A stretch of DNA of 64,000 nt from Adiantum capillus-veneris (lineage: Eukaryota; Streptophyta; Polypodiopsida; Polypodiales; Pteridaceae), in NCBI GenBank assembly GCA_014529385.2, contig CM043944.1, forward strand, positions 72,099,884 to 72,163,883, in the 5' to 3' direction. Both the position numbers and the translations under genes were made by a program. The notes beneath the pieces were generated by a model. It saw nothing but the letters and a program-made list of their open reading frames with translations, had not been told where the DNA came from and made no database searches. Below are positions 1-12,480 of this stretch, one piece after another. How positions within the stretch are numbered: position 1 is the first letter of the stretch; each line of letters opens with the position of its first letter.

Positions 1-88
1 TTTCCTACAATGAGGGCTCGCCCCCCCATGAATAGGGATACATGTTCACTTTTGGAACACCTTGAGCCCTTCAAGAACCTTAGACATG

Positions 89-159
89 GAGCACCCTAGC
101 ACCTTAATCATTAAGCACCTCAAGCACCTTAGTCAGCAAGCATGACAAGCACCTCAAGC
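89..159. repeat. Degenerate AAGCACCT minisatellite in LINE copy 1
   Basis: Short imperfect repeats of the type AGCACCT(C/T)A are separated by CTTAGTCA-like spacers. The corresponding place in copy 2 (about 9103-9215) has extra repeat material, so copy number differs between the two units. Confidence 0.5.
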
Positions 160-1266
160 TTGGGCCGGGTTCCCACCTCAAGCACAACCCTAGATTTCCT
201 AGGTCAAAGGACTTTTGAAACTAACCTTTGGAGGTCTTTAATAAAGCTAACCCTAAGGTCTTTAAGATCCATTAGCTAGCCTTGCTGTTTGATAGACCAT
301 CTCTTATTTGGACCCCTTTGACCTTGGCCCCGTGTTGAGATAGATCCATAGGCACATGTCTATATTCTAACCCTTTTCTCCCTTTATTCTCCCACATTAA
401 ATGATCAGTTTAATATGAAAAAATCATTTGGGTTGCTTAGATATTAGATTTTATGACAGTTTGAGGACTCTTCATCTTTTAAAGCAAAGTCGTATATCTG
501 CTTACATATCAATTGATAGGCTATCGATCAATATTTGTATTCATTGATATGACATCAATCGATAGATCATTGATCACTCTTCTAATAGTATAAAAAGTCC
601 AATTGTTCACCTTGGGAGTACAGCCTCTCTATTGCATAGTCTGCAAGGCCACTCCCAAGTAAATAGAAGTAGCAGTTGCCATAAAATCACTTTTGAGATT
701 TAAAAAAAAAAACAGATTTGACATATAAATTCATCTTAGAAAAAAACCTACTTTGACATATGAAGTCATCTTAGGAATAAATTAAATTTGAATTTGCCTT
801 CTTTGGGTGGGAGTTATCTCTCAATCCTAGTGAGTGTTGATGCCTTTAAGCTAGGCTTCTAACTTGAAGAAAGCATTCTTTGGAACAATATACCTATGGT
901 TTTTTTTCTGGGTGAAAAAATCACTATGGTGAGTTGATTATATTAGTGAAACCAATAAACTAACAATTCTAGTCATGCTCGTGATGATCCATGACTTCTC
1001 CTAGCTACAGAGATACATCAATTGATAGGGAGGCCACCCCAGGACACTAGTAGAGGTTTCAATGAAAATCAAAGCTACTACTGAATAGGACTCGTCACCT
1101 AACTAGTAATTACGACATCAATCATCCTATTCCACTCCTCAAAGTTCCTTCTTTTGCCAATGGCAATGATTGCTTCCTTGATTTCTTGAATAATCTCTAC
1201 AAACCTAGCTGTTTTTAGAGCTTTCTCAAGGATCTAATAGTTTATGGCCTTCCACACATGTTTGAA

Positions 1267-1458
1267 TTAGTAATACCCAGGAATAGATTGTTCTTCTAAA
1301 AGCCTAGCTATCTTCCAATACTTTTGAACCCACTTGCATACTTTACTTGCCAAGCTACAGAGAGCCAAGCACTCTTTGAACAAGTGAGATAGATCCTCTC
1401 TGGCTGTTCTGCATTGGGTGAAATTATTTGGACCAATACCCTTGGTTAGGATCTTCAA
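1267..1458 (-). pseudogene. LINE C-terminal zinc-binding (zf-RVT-like) fragment, copy 1
   Basis: The 63-residue minus-strand reading frame contains C-x6-HLF-x2-C followed by aromatic and basic residues (EDLSHLFKEC, then KVCKWVQKYWK). This resembles the zinc-binding region that follows reverse transcriptase in plant LINE ORF2 proteins. It lies downstream of the RT blocks in the same orientation, as expected. In copy 2 the equivalent segment (about 10373-10530) has lost the first cysteine to a stop codon. The domain is short and degenerate, so the assignment rests on position as much as on motif. Confidence 0.5.
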
Positions 1459-2328
1459 GACAATAGGTAGGGCTCCCCATAGGAACTTTCATTGAAATAC
1501 CTCCATCCACATCAATCATGGAGGGTACCACATCCTGACCTCCATCTTGATTCTAGCCATTTGTTATTGAACTCTTTTCTTAGGGGCCTAAACCAATTTG
1601 GTGACACCATGAGGGTGTTGCATACGACCTTGGTTTTCTGCTTTAGGAAATACCTGTTCATGGACCACCGCCATGCCTTCCACACAAAACTTGAATGAGA
1701 GGTTAGGTAGCCAACAACTGTCTATCCTTTTTAAAACTCAATTAGCCAGCAATCTTTCCATTCCATTGGGGTGGAACTATAAGGCTAGTTGTCCAACAAT
1801 CTTTTCATTTTGTTGAGGTGGAACTGTAAGGCTACTTGCTCTGTTCCTTTCCAACTTCTTCTACTATTGTCCCAAAACTTACAAAGTCATTGTAATCCTT
1901 TGTTATTGATCTTTCTGGACACTCCCTCCAAAAAGGGTTTGAAATAATTTTTCCTACCTCAGATAGCCAAGGGGACCAATAAGTCATTGCATTGTGAAAG
2001 TATCTTGGAACTTCTCCCTATTCCAAAGAGTAAACTGCTATGTTACATCTCCGAACTAGCTCGCTTGCTAAGCGTCCAAGCTTTAGGTTAGCCCACCATG
2101 GGGCAAGGATCTTTTCATGCATTTCCAACCCTTTCCATTGGCCACCTTGCAAGTGTAGTTTGACACTGTCCACAAGATCCTTTGTCATGATAGTCCAAGA
2201 CTCGACTTGCTCCAAAATTTTCACCAAAAACTTAGCACATTGGTCTTCTACATGAGTACTAGGGCTACTGGAATTCCTAAACGGTATTGCTCAAGAGGCC
2301 TAGTCATAGAGCCCCATCTTGCCCACTG

Positions 2329-3315
2329 CTAGGGCATCGAGTCTTTAGTGTTGTTGTTCCAAAAGAGATGTTCATTGGTTTCCAGAACTAATGAGTTCAT
2401 TACTTTCACCCTACTTAGGAATGGCTGTAGCAAAAACTCGGACCTTTGCAGTTTTCTTCTTATCTTATCCATGAACCAAAGGAATATTTGCTTATAGGTG
2501 ACATCTACTCCTAGAGGAGCCACCAAGTGTCTGAAAATATTCCCTTTTGTTAATATCTCCCTAATACACAATGACCGGTCGAATGAGTCGTTCTCTAAAT
2601 GTGAGATTATCCTTGACTTTTCAATATTGCACTTTGACTCGAATGAAATACCAAATGTATTCACAATCTCTAGAGCTTTCCTAATCACTTGAGGGCAAGC
2701 TTTATAGATTAAGAGGAAATCCTTCATAAATAGCTTCAGAATAAGTTGGCCATTGTTAGGTAGAGACAACCCTTGAATCTCCCCTCTTGCAACATTCTCT
2801 GCCAATAATGTCACCAAGGGATGACAAAAAATGGCAAACAATAGAGGGGTTAAAGGGTAGCTCTCTTTGGTAGATACTTTGACTTCAAATTATCCCACAA
2901 CTCTTCATTGAATAGGATCTCAGATTGGCTTCCTACACCAAAGGTGATAATCAATCATCACACACATGGCTCAAAGCCTAGTTCTTCATTACATCTTCAA
3001 TGAATGACCATGTGGTCCTGTCATAATCCTTGTCTAGATCCATTTGTAAAAACAAACATTGTTGTGTAGTGCATGAAGCGTATTCTATATAATGACCATT
3101 GCCGCTAGTATATTATCATATATTTACCTCCCCTTGATAAATTCATGTTGGTGGGCGTTGAAAACATTGTGGAGGAGGGCAGTAGGCCTAAGAGAAACAA
3201 TTTTGGCAATTATCGTATTGTCCATTGACATCATAGTGCACCAGTGTTTCAAGTGAGAGAAATAGATTTTTGTGGGGATAGGCTTAATGAGACCCTGTTT
3301 AATTCTTAAGTCCAT
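2329..3315 (-). pseudogene. LINE reverse transcriptase relic, copy 1
   Basis: The minus strand encodes pieces of a non-LTR reverse transcriptase. At 3315-3124 there is a GLIKPIPTKIYFSHLKHW block, matching the N-terminal fingers region, ending in HQHEFIKGR. Around 3050-3030 is an MDLDKDYDR-like motif A with its catalytic Asp. From 2841 follow a PLV-type block and then LKLFMKDFLLIY, where the usual FADD catalytic pair reads FMKD, so the first Asp of motif C is replaced by Lys. Frameshifts and stops separate the blocks. Without a complete motif C the enzyme could not polymerise. Copy 2 has FTKD at the same site. Confidence 0.75.
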
Positions 3316-4139
3316 GAATGGTTAGCCATTGTGTAATTAGAACACTTGAGAATATCTTTGCCTGAAGCTATGGAAAATTCAGTAGTCATACTTTCCCAAC
3401 TAGGGGACTTCTCTTTGCCTAAAGCTTATAGCATACCTCAACATTCCTCCTTGACAAAGGTTCTAGGCAATTTAACAAAGATACATTAAAATAAGGGGTT
3501 TCTATATTCAATTTTGGGGAAAAAATCCTAAAATAAGGGGTCATTTTATTCATTTAGACATGTTAAAAGAGTGGTTTTTTTAATACCCCATGAACGCACG
3601 TTATATAGGGAGGTACTGAATGGTGAACCCCCTGAGGAAATGACTAAGAGGCATTTTAGAGTGTTCTATGGCCAACTTTATGAAAAATGTGGAAAAGTAG
3701 CACACATTTTTTTAGCACAATAAAGGTTGGAAAATGCTTATGAAAGAAAAATTTAGGGTTGGAATCCCTATGCGGGGGAGAATTTAATAGTTATGTGACT
3801 ATCATGTATGTGTAGCAGAAGGGGTTATATAAGTTTTTTTTCACATTTTTACATACAAGGGTATTGTAAAATGGAATTGGGGAAAAAAATACAAATTGAA
3901 TAGGAAAAGGGTGTATTTTTTTAGTAAAATATTCACAGATAAGGAGTTTTAAAAATGGTCCTTGAACTCATGTGATATACACAATTTATACCCGATAATT
4001 TATAGCCCAAAAATAATCCAAGTTTTTCTCAGCCCATAAGCTATCTTCGTGGATATCAAACATTGTAAGACCTCATTGGTATCCCTTGTAATATTTCTAG
4101 GAAATTTCTTGTTTAAGAGTTGAGACAAGTTTACATGGA

Positions 4140-4475
4140 CATAAAAATGTCCTTTTACCAATCTAGTGTTAAATTAAGGGCCCTGAAGAAGTGAGTTTGA
4201 TTAGCCTCCTCTAACTTGACGTAGGTTTCCCTAGATAATATTTTGGCCTTCCTTACCTCCTCGACTTACTTCTTAGTCAATGCACACTTAGTCTCATCTT
4301 TTATGCTCTGCCTTGTACGCCAACGTTTGACTTTTTAGAGTTTAAGCTCTCTAATTCATTAGCGAGCTTCTTCAATCGCTCCTCATGGTATTTCTTCATT
4401 CTAGGGCCTGCAAAGTTTAATTTTTTCTAGATATTTTTGGAAAAATGGCCATTCAAGGCTTGTCAGCTGTAGCCT
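4140..4475 (-). pseudogene. LINE ORF2 linker between upstream domain and RT, degenerate
   Basis: A highly charged minus-strand stretch (for example LSRETYVKLEEANQTHFFRA with one stop just upstream) resembles the Lys/Glu-rich helical linker that precedes reverse transcriptase in plant LINEs. The rest of 3316-4916 is AT-rich and shows no domain I recognise. The same sequence, with small differences, is found at about 13300-13550. Confidence 0.4.
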
Positions 4476-4916
4476 CAAAAAAAAAACTACAAAGAAAATT
4501 GGTTGGCTTAGATATGTGTACATTCAATATGAAAAATTTTCGTAAATCCAAAGTGCACCAAAGATCCAGTCTATGTCTTTTGTAGCATGCAATTGATCAA
4601 TGTCCCATCGAAGATTGTGAAAGGACCGTTGAATTTCACTTTAACCTATTTCACAATATCAAAGCATCGATTGAACTCAAATGGGAGGTTGCTTTCCAAA
4701 ACTCTAATGTGGTGGAGATACATGACTTAAATGATTGAGAGTCTTGAGTGGCCTTCATGACGTATGCCACATCTTAATCTCCGTCGACATCTACTAACTC
4801 TAGCATGCAAAAATTGACAATTTTTTGGATTACAAAAAGAGTGTCCATCTTCAGAAAAATAGAGTAATTATAGTAAGGTATTGATTACAAAAAGAGTGTT
4901 GTCTTCATTAGAAAAG

Positions 4917-5046
<130 letters not shown>

Positions 5047-6264
5047 TCCACAAAAAGTTTCTTTCACTCATATCATTCATAACAAAAAAAAAGGGGCCTC
5101 ATATTCCATCATCTCTATATTCTCTCTCCAAAAGTTTCTCAATTCCAAAGAGATGAGGATCTTCCATCATTGGTAATAGAGGTGCATACTTTGCATGGTA
5201 CCTTGTTAGCTCTACCTCTAGCTATTTAATATGCACGTCCCTCTCCTCTAGGTTATATGCTATGCTGACAGCACTCTCACCTTGAGATACTAGTGTGACC
5301 CCCTTGCAAGACCGCCTTCACAATTTGATTTTGCTCACATGAGGTAAATGTTTAAAGAAAGATAGGCTTCTTCCGTAATGGAGGATTAGTCTCTCTACAT
5401 CTAGCATGTTACCTTTCCTTTGCCTGATGCTTACATTGTGTGGATGCTCGTCCCAGTTCACCCTCCCCTTTAGTATATCCTAAAACAACCCTTGTTGATT
5501 GCAACACATTGCAATTTGCAAGTTTTTGTTGTGAATGCCACTCTACTTTTGGATAAAGCACATGTAGAAAACATGAGCCAAGCCTGTGTGTTGGAAGTCT
5601 AAAACCTTCAATGGGGCCGTTTCATTGGCCTTTCTAGTTATGCTTTAGAGAGTATCTCAAATGAAGTAGTTCAACAAAACTTTTCAATCTCCTAGAGGAT
5701 GAGAGGATCTCCCTCAAGGCCATCATGTTTGGCATCCTATGCAGAAAAGGTAGAGAGGTCTTGTTGACAAGTTCTCTCATTCTCCACTCAAAGAATGCAT
5801 TGTGCCTCGGCGTGATCAATACATCCATTTGCATTTGTCAAGATTGGTTGATTTGTGTTCTCCATTTTGAATCTAAGAAGCAAGGCAAGGGTTAGAACTA
5901 AGTGATACCCAAATTTAAAGATCAACCAATAAAAACACTTATTTAACAAAGAATTTAGTAACACGCATTATTCAATATTGTTTTCCTCTTAAATTGATTG
6001 GCACTTTGTGAAGCAAAAAGACAACTGTATTGATAAACATTAACATGTCTAAAAAGATATAACTATCAAAAGGCTACATGTCAAGACATAAAAGGGTACA
6101 TTTGTCCCTCAAAGGCTTAGTTATTTCTTGGGTTTTAGCCTGCATATTCAAACAAGACATTACCAAGGCGATTTAGGCCATTTAGGTCACTCAAGACATC
6201 CCAAGCCGTTAGGATTTTGGTGGTATCTTCCAAAAATCATGTACGTAGAAATTGAGCTTTTTAT

Positions 6265-7041
6265 TTATTTATCAAAAGCAAGAGAATTTATAAGGGGTGT
6301 GGTACGACCAGGCTCATTAACATCTATGTACATGTTCTTTTCCCTATACTTGAAGTACAACATTCTCTCAGGGAACTTTACATGAACATCCATACGGTCA
6401 AACCATGGTGCCCCTAAGATGACATATTCATGCTTGAGAGGAGAGATGAAGAAATAATATTTGTCAACATAGCCTTGGACATGAACCCTCAATTTCCCAG
6501 TCAAGGGAGTAAGTACAGCTTCTTGCCCCTTCAACGCTCCATCGGCTACAACACTATTTCCCATCTCATGAGCTCGAATGCCTAATTTGGTGGCAAACTC
6601 CATGGATATGAAATTGCGAGTAGAGCTAGGGTCAAAAAAGATGAAGGCAACATGATCTCTTACCTTTCCCCAAGCATAGGAGAGAGGTGATCCTTTGCAA
6701 TGAGCATCCTCTTTTGGAGCTTCGATCGTTGAAGCTCTAGGAGTCTCATTGCAGGCATTTCTTTTGGGGCAAGAATGGTAGCCATGTCCTTGCTCCCCAC
6801 ACTTGAAGCATTTGTGGTCCTTACGAAAAGCTTCTAGATCTTCAAGAGAGAGTTTATTTTTACCTTTGTAAAATCTCTTCTCCTTGAACTGATTGTTGTT
6901 GTTATTGTTGTTGTTGTTGGAATTGACTAGGGCCATTTCTTCAAGTAATCCCATACAAAATTGTTGCTTTTTCTCGATGAAGTCTAATAGATACTGTTTC
7001 CTCCGTCTTTGAATTTCTTGAGCTGTTGGGACCTTCGCCAC
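6265..7041 (-). pseudogene. Ty3/gypsy gag C-terminus and protease, minus-strand element
   Basis: A 258-residue reading frame joins the end of Gag to an aspartic protease. Near residues 77-90 is a zinc knuckle, CFKCGEQGHGYHSC (CX2CX4HX4C). Before it is a run of nine Asn. From about residue 130 there is a retropepsin-like region with FFDPSSTRNFISMEFA and, later, VILGAPWF. The expected active site D-S/T-G-A reads D-P-S-S, so the enzyme is probably dead. The sequence stops being gypsy-like near 5864, where the LINE unit begins, so reverse transcriptase and integrase are missing here. The gag N-terminus lies at 7587-7300 in another frame. Confidence 0.75.
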
Positions 7042-7299
7042 ACATGGTAGGATTTTCCATGTCCTCTCCTTTTGTATTCTCTAGGAGAATATCCGCTACT
7101 TTCATCAGAAGAGGAGGAAGGTGAAGAAGAAGAAGAGGGTGACCTCTTTCTTGCCTTTTTCTTCCTTTATTTCATCTCTTCCCTTTTGAAGTGACGAGGA
7201 GAAGGACTATTGGTTGTTTGACCGTTTCCTCTTGGGAGGAGTTGGCAATCGTCTAGGCCGTCGTCTTCATGGAACCACATCTTCAAAGGATCTTAGGGA

Positions 7300-7587
7300 T
7301 TAGCTTCTTTTTCGTTCTTTGGATTCCTCCTCTCTTATGAGAGAGATCCTTCTTTTGGGAGTCTCTTCAAGAGGCCTCCTAAGCTCTCTCTCCTCTCCGA
7401 GAGGAAGGCAAATCCCATAACCACGATGTTGTTGAGTAACTTTGGCCTCCAAAGCAGGGTTTCCCATAGCTTGTTGCAACCTAGTAACAAGATAATTAAC
7501 AAACATGGGGGCATCATCATTAGAACCTTCATGTTCAAAATCATAGTTATCAATGTTCATTATTCTCTCTTGGTTATTGTTAGCCAT
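7300..7587 (-). pseudogene. Gypsy gag N-terminal fragment
   Basis: The 95-residue frame starts MANNNQERIMNIDNYDFEHE and becomes Arg/Glu-rich. It sits between the primer-binding site (7982-7993) and the zinc-knuckle frame (7041-6265), where the start of Gag is expected. The interval 7042-7299 reads as a basic, Ser-rich linker with frameshifts. 7588-7981 is untranslated leader with no other feature seen. Confidence 0.5.
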
Positions 7588-7981
7588 GGTAATTAAACTT
7601 ATTTATAGATTATTTTGTGCTTTGGTACCCTTGAAAACCTTAGTCGCTACTCTTCTTTATCGTTGAAAATTAGTCCTCAAGCAGCCATACCCGTGGTTAA
7701 GAGTCTCTTGATTGCAAATACTAGTGGAGAGGGTCTAACATTGGTCGGTTGATTATGGTTCCTGTTGAGCTTGCTCATAGCTCAATAATGGTTAAGACAA
7801 AGGCAAGCCCCAAGAGACTTCATTAGTAAGATTGTAGTTCCCGACATTGAACCTCGAATTAAGTCCTTCTCAACCAAGATACTAGATCCCTGTCCCACCT
7901 ACCCTATTGCAATGAACAGGTCCAACCTTTCATGGAAAAATTAAGGACCTCTCTTCTTAAGCAAGAAAAGAGAACCCAATA

Positions 7982-7993
7982 GCTCTGATACCA
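7982..7993 (-). promoter_or_regulatory. Primer-binding site, initiator Met tRNA type
   Basis: The minus strand reads TGGTATCAGAGC, the usual plant PBS complementary to the 3' end of initiator tRNA-Met. It lies one base downstream (in the element's sense) of the end of the LTR at 7995. Confidence 0.85.
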
Positions 7994-7994
7994 A

Positions 7995-9018
7995 TGTAAT
8001 GGAAATGGCCTAAGAACTTTGAGAATAACAGAATTAAGAGAATTAAAGTGAGCCTTTTCATGAGACTACTTTGCGAACATAGAGGGTGAACTTAATAAGC
8101 GGTAGGAACATAACCATATACTTAACTAACTTGGCATGAAAAATACTTCTGCAAGAGACAGATTTAGAGAACTTGACCACACTTGAGGACCGGATTTATC
8201 TTGAGATGGTCGCCCCTCCAACAGGCTTTTGTATTATAGATTCTCCCATCAAGAGAGACTTGGTACAATACAGTCTTTGTGTTCCTTGTGACCTAGGTGA
8301 TGCAATGAAGATGGAAAGCTTCATGCATGACAAGCATAACATAATCTTGTAAAAGAATTAACCATGCCTGGCATGATTCCCAAGGCCTCAAACATCTTGC
8401 AAGGTGGAAAGAGCTAGCGGGGAATGAGGGTAGGGAAGAGGAAGAAAAAGTAACATATGATAAAGAGATAGGTCCTCACTTATCATCACTCTTCTTTCAT
8501 ATCAAGTCATAATAGGTAAGAATGATGATGAAGAAGATGGAAAGCTTAAGCATTGAAGCATGGCTCTTGGTTGGATTTACATTCCATAGCCAAGATTGGT
8601 GGTGTAGACTCTCCACTTCTCAACAAGCCTGAAGAAGGAGATAGAACTCTTTACTTTGCACTTCACACAATGAGAGAGTGTATGTGTGTGTGGGGGGGGG
8701 GGATAGCCCCTAGCTTCCTTGGCGGACCCCCCCTTGTAGCTCATGTTGGGAGTTGATTGGACCTCTACAATCCTAGCCAATCACATGTAGCGTGCATATC
8801 AACCAACCATGCTACCCTTGGGAAAGAGCAGACTTGATAAATGCATAATCAATTAAATAAATTAGCTAAATTATCATTGGACCCCTTGAGAGTCCAACCA
8901 ATAGGCTTTAGGCACACTATGAAGGCAACCTACTAGCTAGGGGCTTGACATGTGTCCCTGTTGGTTCATTACGCAAGGCTTGACTTGTGTCAGGGTGTGT
9001 GCGTTCTCTCATGCTCCT
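7995..9018 (-). repeat. 5' LTR of the truncated minus-strand gypsy element
   Basis: The left edge is fixed by the adjacent PBS. On the minus strand the LTR would begin TGTAGGAGC and end CATTACA, giving TGTA...TACA termini. The right edge is less sure: the bases TCCTACA at 9012-9018 are also present at position 3-8 next to LINE copy 1, so they may belong to the LINE unit. A G-run at about 8692-8701 lies inside. No second copy of this LTR is in the window. Confidence 0.55.
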
Positions 9019-11554
9019 ACAATGAGGGCTCTCACCCCCCGATGAGTAGGGATACATGTTCACTTTTGGAACACCTTGAGCCCCTCAAGAACCTTAGACA
9101 TGGAGCACCTTAGAACCTTAGTCATTAAGCACCTTAAGCACCTTGGTAAATAAGCATCTCAAGCACCTTAGTCAGCAAGCATGCCAAGCACCTCAAGCTT
9201 GGGCTGGGTTCCCACCTCAAGCACAACCCTAGATTTCCTAAGGTCATAGGACTTTTGACACTAAACTTTGGAGCTCTTTAATGAAGCTAACACTAAGGTA
9301 TTTAAGCTCCATTAGCTAGCCATGTTTTTTGACAGACCATCTCTCATTTGGACCCCTTTGACCTTGGCCCCGTGTTGAGATAGATCCATAGGCACATTTC
9401 TATATTCTAACCCTTTTCCCCCTTTATTCTCTCACATTAAATGATCAGTTTAATATGAAAAAATCATTTGCTTTGGTTAGATATTAGATTTTATGACAGT
9501 TTGAGGACTCATCATCTTTTAAAGCATAGTCGTATATTTGCTTACATGTCAATTGATAGGCTACCGATCAATATTTGTATTGATTGATATGATATCAATC
9601 GATAGCTCATCGATCACTCTTCTAATAGTATAAAGATTCCAATTGTTCACCTTGGGAGTACAGCCTCTCTATTGCATAGTCTGGAAGACCACTCCCAAGT
9701 GAATAGAAGTAGTAGTTGCCACAAAATCACTTTGGAGATTAAAAAACAAAAAAGAGATTTGACATATAAATTCATCTAAGAAAAGAACTAATTTGACATA
9801 TAAAGTCATCTTAGGAAGAGATTAAATTCGAATTTACCTTCTTTGGGTGGGAGTTATCTCTCAATCCTAGTGATGAGTGTTGATGCCTTTAAGCTAGGAT
9901 TCTAACTTGAAGAAAGCATTCTTTGGAACAATATACCTAAGCTGTTTTGGGGGTGAAAAAATCACTATGGTGAGTGGATTATATTAGTGAAACCAATAAA
10001 CTAACAATTCTAGTCATGCTCGTGATGAGCCATGACTTCTCCTAGCTACACAGATACATCAAATGATAGAGGGGCCACTCTAGGACACTAGTAAAGGTTT
10101 CAATGAAAATAAAAGCTACTACATAATAGGAATCATCACCTAACCAGTCATTACGACATCAATCATCCTATTCCACTCCTCAAAGTTCCTTCTTTTCACA
10201 ATGGCAATGATCGCTTCCTTGGTTTCTTGAATAATCTCTACAAACCTAGTTTTTTTTAAAGCTTTCTCAAGCATCTAATAGTTTATGGAACACATGTTTG
10301 AAGTAGTAATATCTAACAATTTGTGTTCTAATAAGTAGCACTTGGCTCTTGCAAATCTTCTCACCCAGGAATAGATTGTTCTTCTAAAAGCCTAGCTATC
10401 TTCCAATACTATTGAACCCACTTGCATACTTTACTTGCCAAGCTACAGAGAGACAAGCACTCTTTGAACAAGTGAGATAGATCCTCTCTGGATGTTCTTC
10501 ATTCAGTGCTTTTATTTGGACCAATACCCCTTGTTAGGATCCTCAAGACAATAGGTAGGGCTCCCCATAGGAACTTTCATAGAAATACCTCCATCCACAA
10601 CAATCATGGAGGGTACCATATCCTCTTCACAAATGACCTCCATCTTGATTCTAGCCATTTCTTATTGAAGTTTTTCTCAGGATACTAAACCAATTTGCTG
10701 AGACCATGAGGGTGTTGTATATGGACTTGGTTTGCTACTTTAGGAAATGCCTGTTCATGGGCAACCGCCATGCCTTCCACACAAAACTTGAATCACAGGT
10801 TAGGTAGCCAACAATTGTGTAGCCTTTTGAAAACTCAATCATCCAACAATATTTCCATTCCATTGAGGTGGAACTATAAGGCTAGTTGCTTTGTTCCTTT
10901 CCAACTTCTTCTACTATTGTCCCAAAACTTGCAATGTCATTGTAATCCTTTGTTATTGATATTTCTGGACACTCCCTCCAAAAAGGTTTAAAATAATTTT
11001 TCCTAACTTAGATATCCAAGGGGACCAGAAAGTCATAACATTGTGAAAGTATCTTGGAACCTCTCCCCATTCCAAAGCCTTAATTGCTATGTTACATCGT
11101 CGAACCAGCTCGCTCGCTAAGCCTCTAGCCCACCCTGGGGCAAGGATCTTGTCATGCATTTCCAACCCTTTCCACTGGCCACCTTGCAAGTGTAGTTTGA
11201 CATTGTCCACGAGAGCCTTTTTCATGATAGTCCAAGATTGGACTTGCTCCAAATTTCCACCACAAACTTGCCAAATTGGTCTTCTGCATGAGTACTAGGG
11301 CTAGGAATTCTTATAACGTCTTGCTTAAGAGGTCTAGTCATAGAGCCCCATCTTGTCCACTGCTAGGGCATTGAGTCTTTAGTGTTGTTGTTCCAGAAGA
11401 AAAATTTCATTGGTTTCAAGAACTCTTTCCAATTGCATCTGTCTAAATTAAGCAAGATACCGTCAAAGGCAATGACAAGAATCATAAATGAGTTCATTAC
11501 TTTCACCCTACTCAGGAATGGATGTAGCAAAAACTCGGACCTTATCTTATCCTT

Positions 11555-12480
11555 TTATGAGTTCATTACTTTCACCCTACTTAGGAATGGCTCCAACAAA
11601 AACTCAGACCTTTGCAGTTTTTTCCTTATCTTATCCATGAACCAAAGGAATATTTGCTTATAGGTGACATCTACTCCTAGAGGAGCCACCAAGTGTCTGA
11701 AAATCTTCCCTTTTGATACTATCTCCCTAATACACAATGACGGGTCGAATGAGTCGTTCCATAAATGTGAGATTATCCTTGACTGTTCAATATTAAACTT
11801 TGACCCGGATGCAATAGCAAATGTATTCACAATCTCTAGAGCTTTCCTAATCACTTGAGGGCAAGCTTTACAGATTAAGATGGAATCCTTTGTAAATAGC
11901 TTCAGAATAAGTTGGCCATTGTTAGGTAGAGACAACCCTTGAATCTCCCCTCTTGCAACATTATCTTCCAATAATGTCACCAAGGGATGACAACAAATGG
12001 CGAACAATAGAGGGGCTATAGGGTAGCTCTCTTTGGTAGATATTTTGACTTCAAATTCTCCCACAACTCTTCATTGAATAGGAGCTTAGATTGGCTTCCC
12101 ACACCAAAGGTGATAATAATTCGTCAGACACATGGCTCAAATCCTAGTACTTCATTACATCTTCAATGAATGACCATGTGGTCCTGTCATAAGCCTTGTC
12201 TAAATCCATTTGTAAAAACAAACATTGCTGCTTAGTACGTGTAGCGTATTCTATATAATGAGCATTGCCACTAGTAATTTGTCATATATTTACCTCCCCT
12301 TGATAAATTCATGTTGGTGGGGGTTGAAAACATTGTGCAACAAGAGCTAAGATAAACAATTTTGGCAATTCTCGTATAGTCCACTGACATCATAGTGATG
12401 GGGCACCAGTGTTTCAAGTGAGAGAAATAGATTTGTTTGGGGATAGGCTTAATGAGACCCTCTTTAATTCTTAGGTCCAT
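11555..12480 (-). pseudogene. LINE reverse transcriptase relic, copy 2
   Basis: The minus-strand frame at 12480-12271 carries GLIKPIPKQIYFSHLKHW and PITMMSVDYTRIAKIV, the fingers region of a non-LTR RT. The frame at 12064-11555 carries PLLFAICCHPLVTLL, then LKLFTKDSILI in place of the catalytic FADD motif, then a SGSKFNIEQSRIIS block. Motif C has therefore lost its first Asp, as in copy 1 (FMKD). Between the frames, 12065-12270 includes a degenerate motif A region. Stops and frame changes show it is dead. Confidence 0.75.

Noticed and set aside
8553-8780. Frames around the G-run in the 7995-9018 LTR
   Set aside because: They overlap on both strands, have low complexity, and sit inside an LTR.
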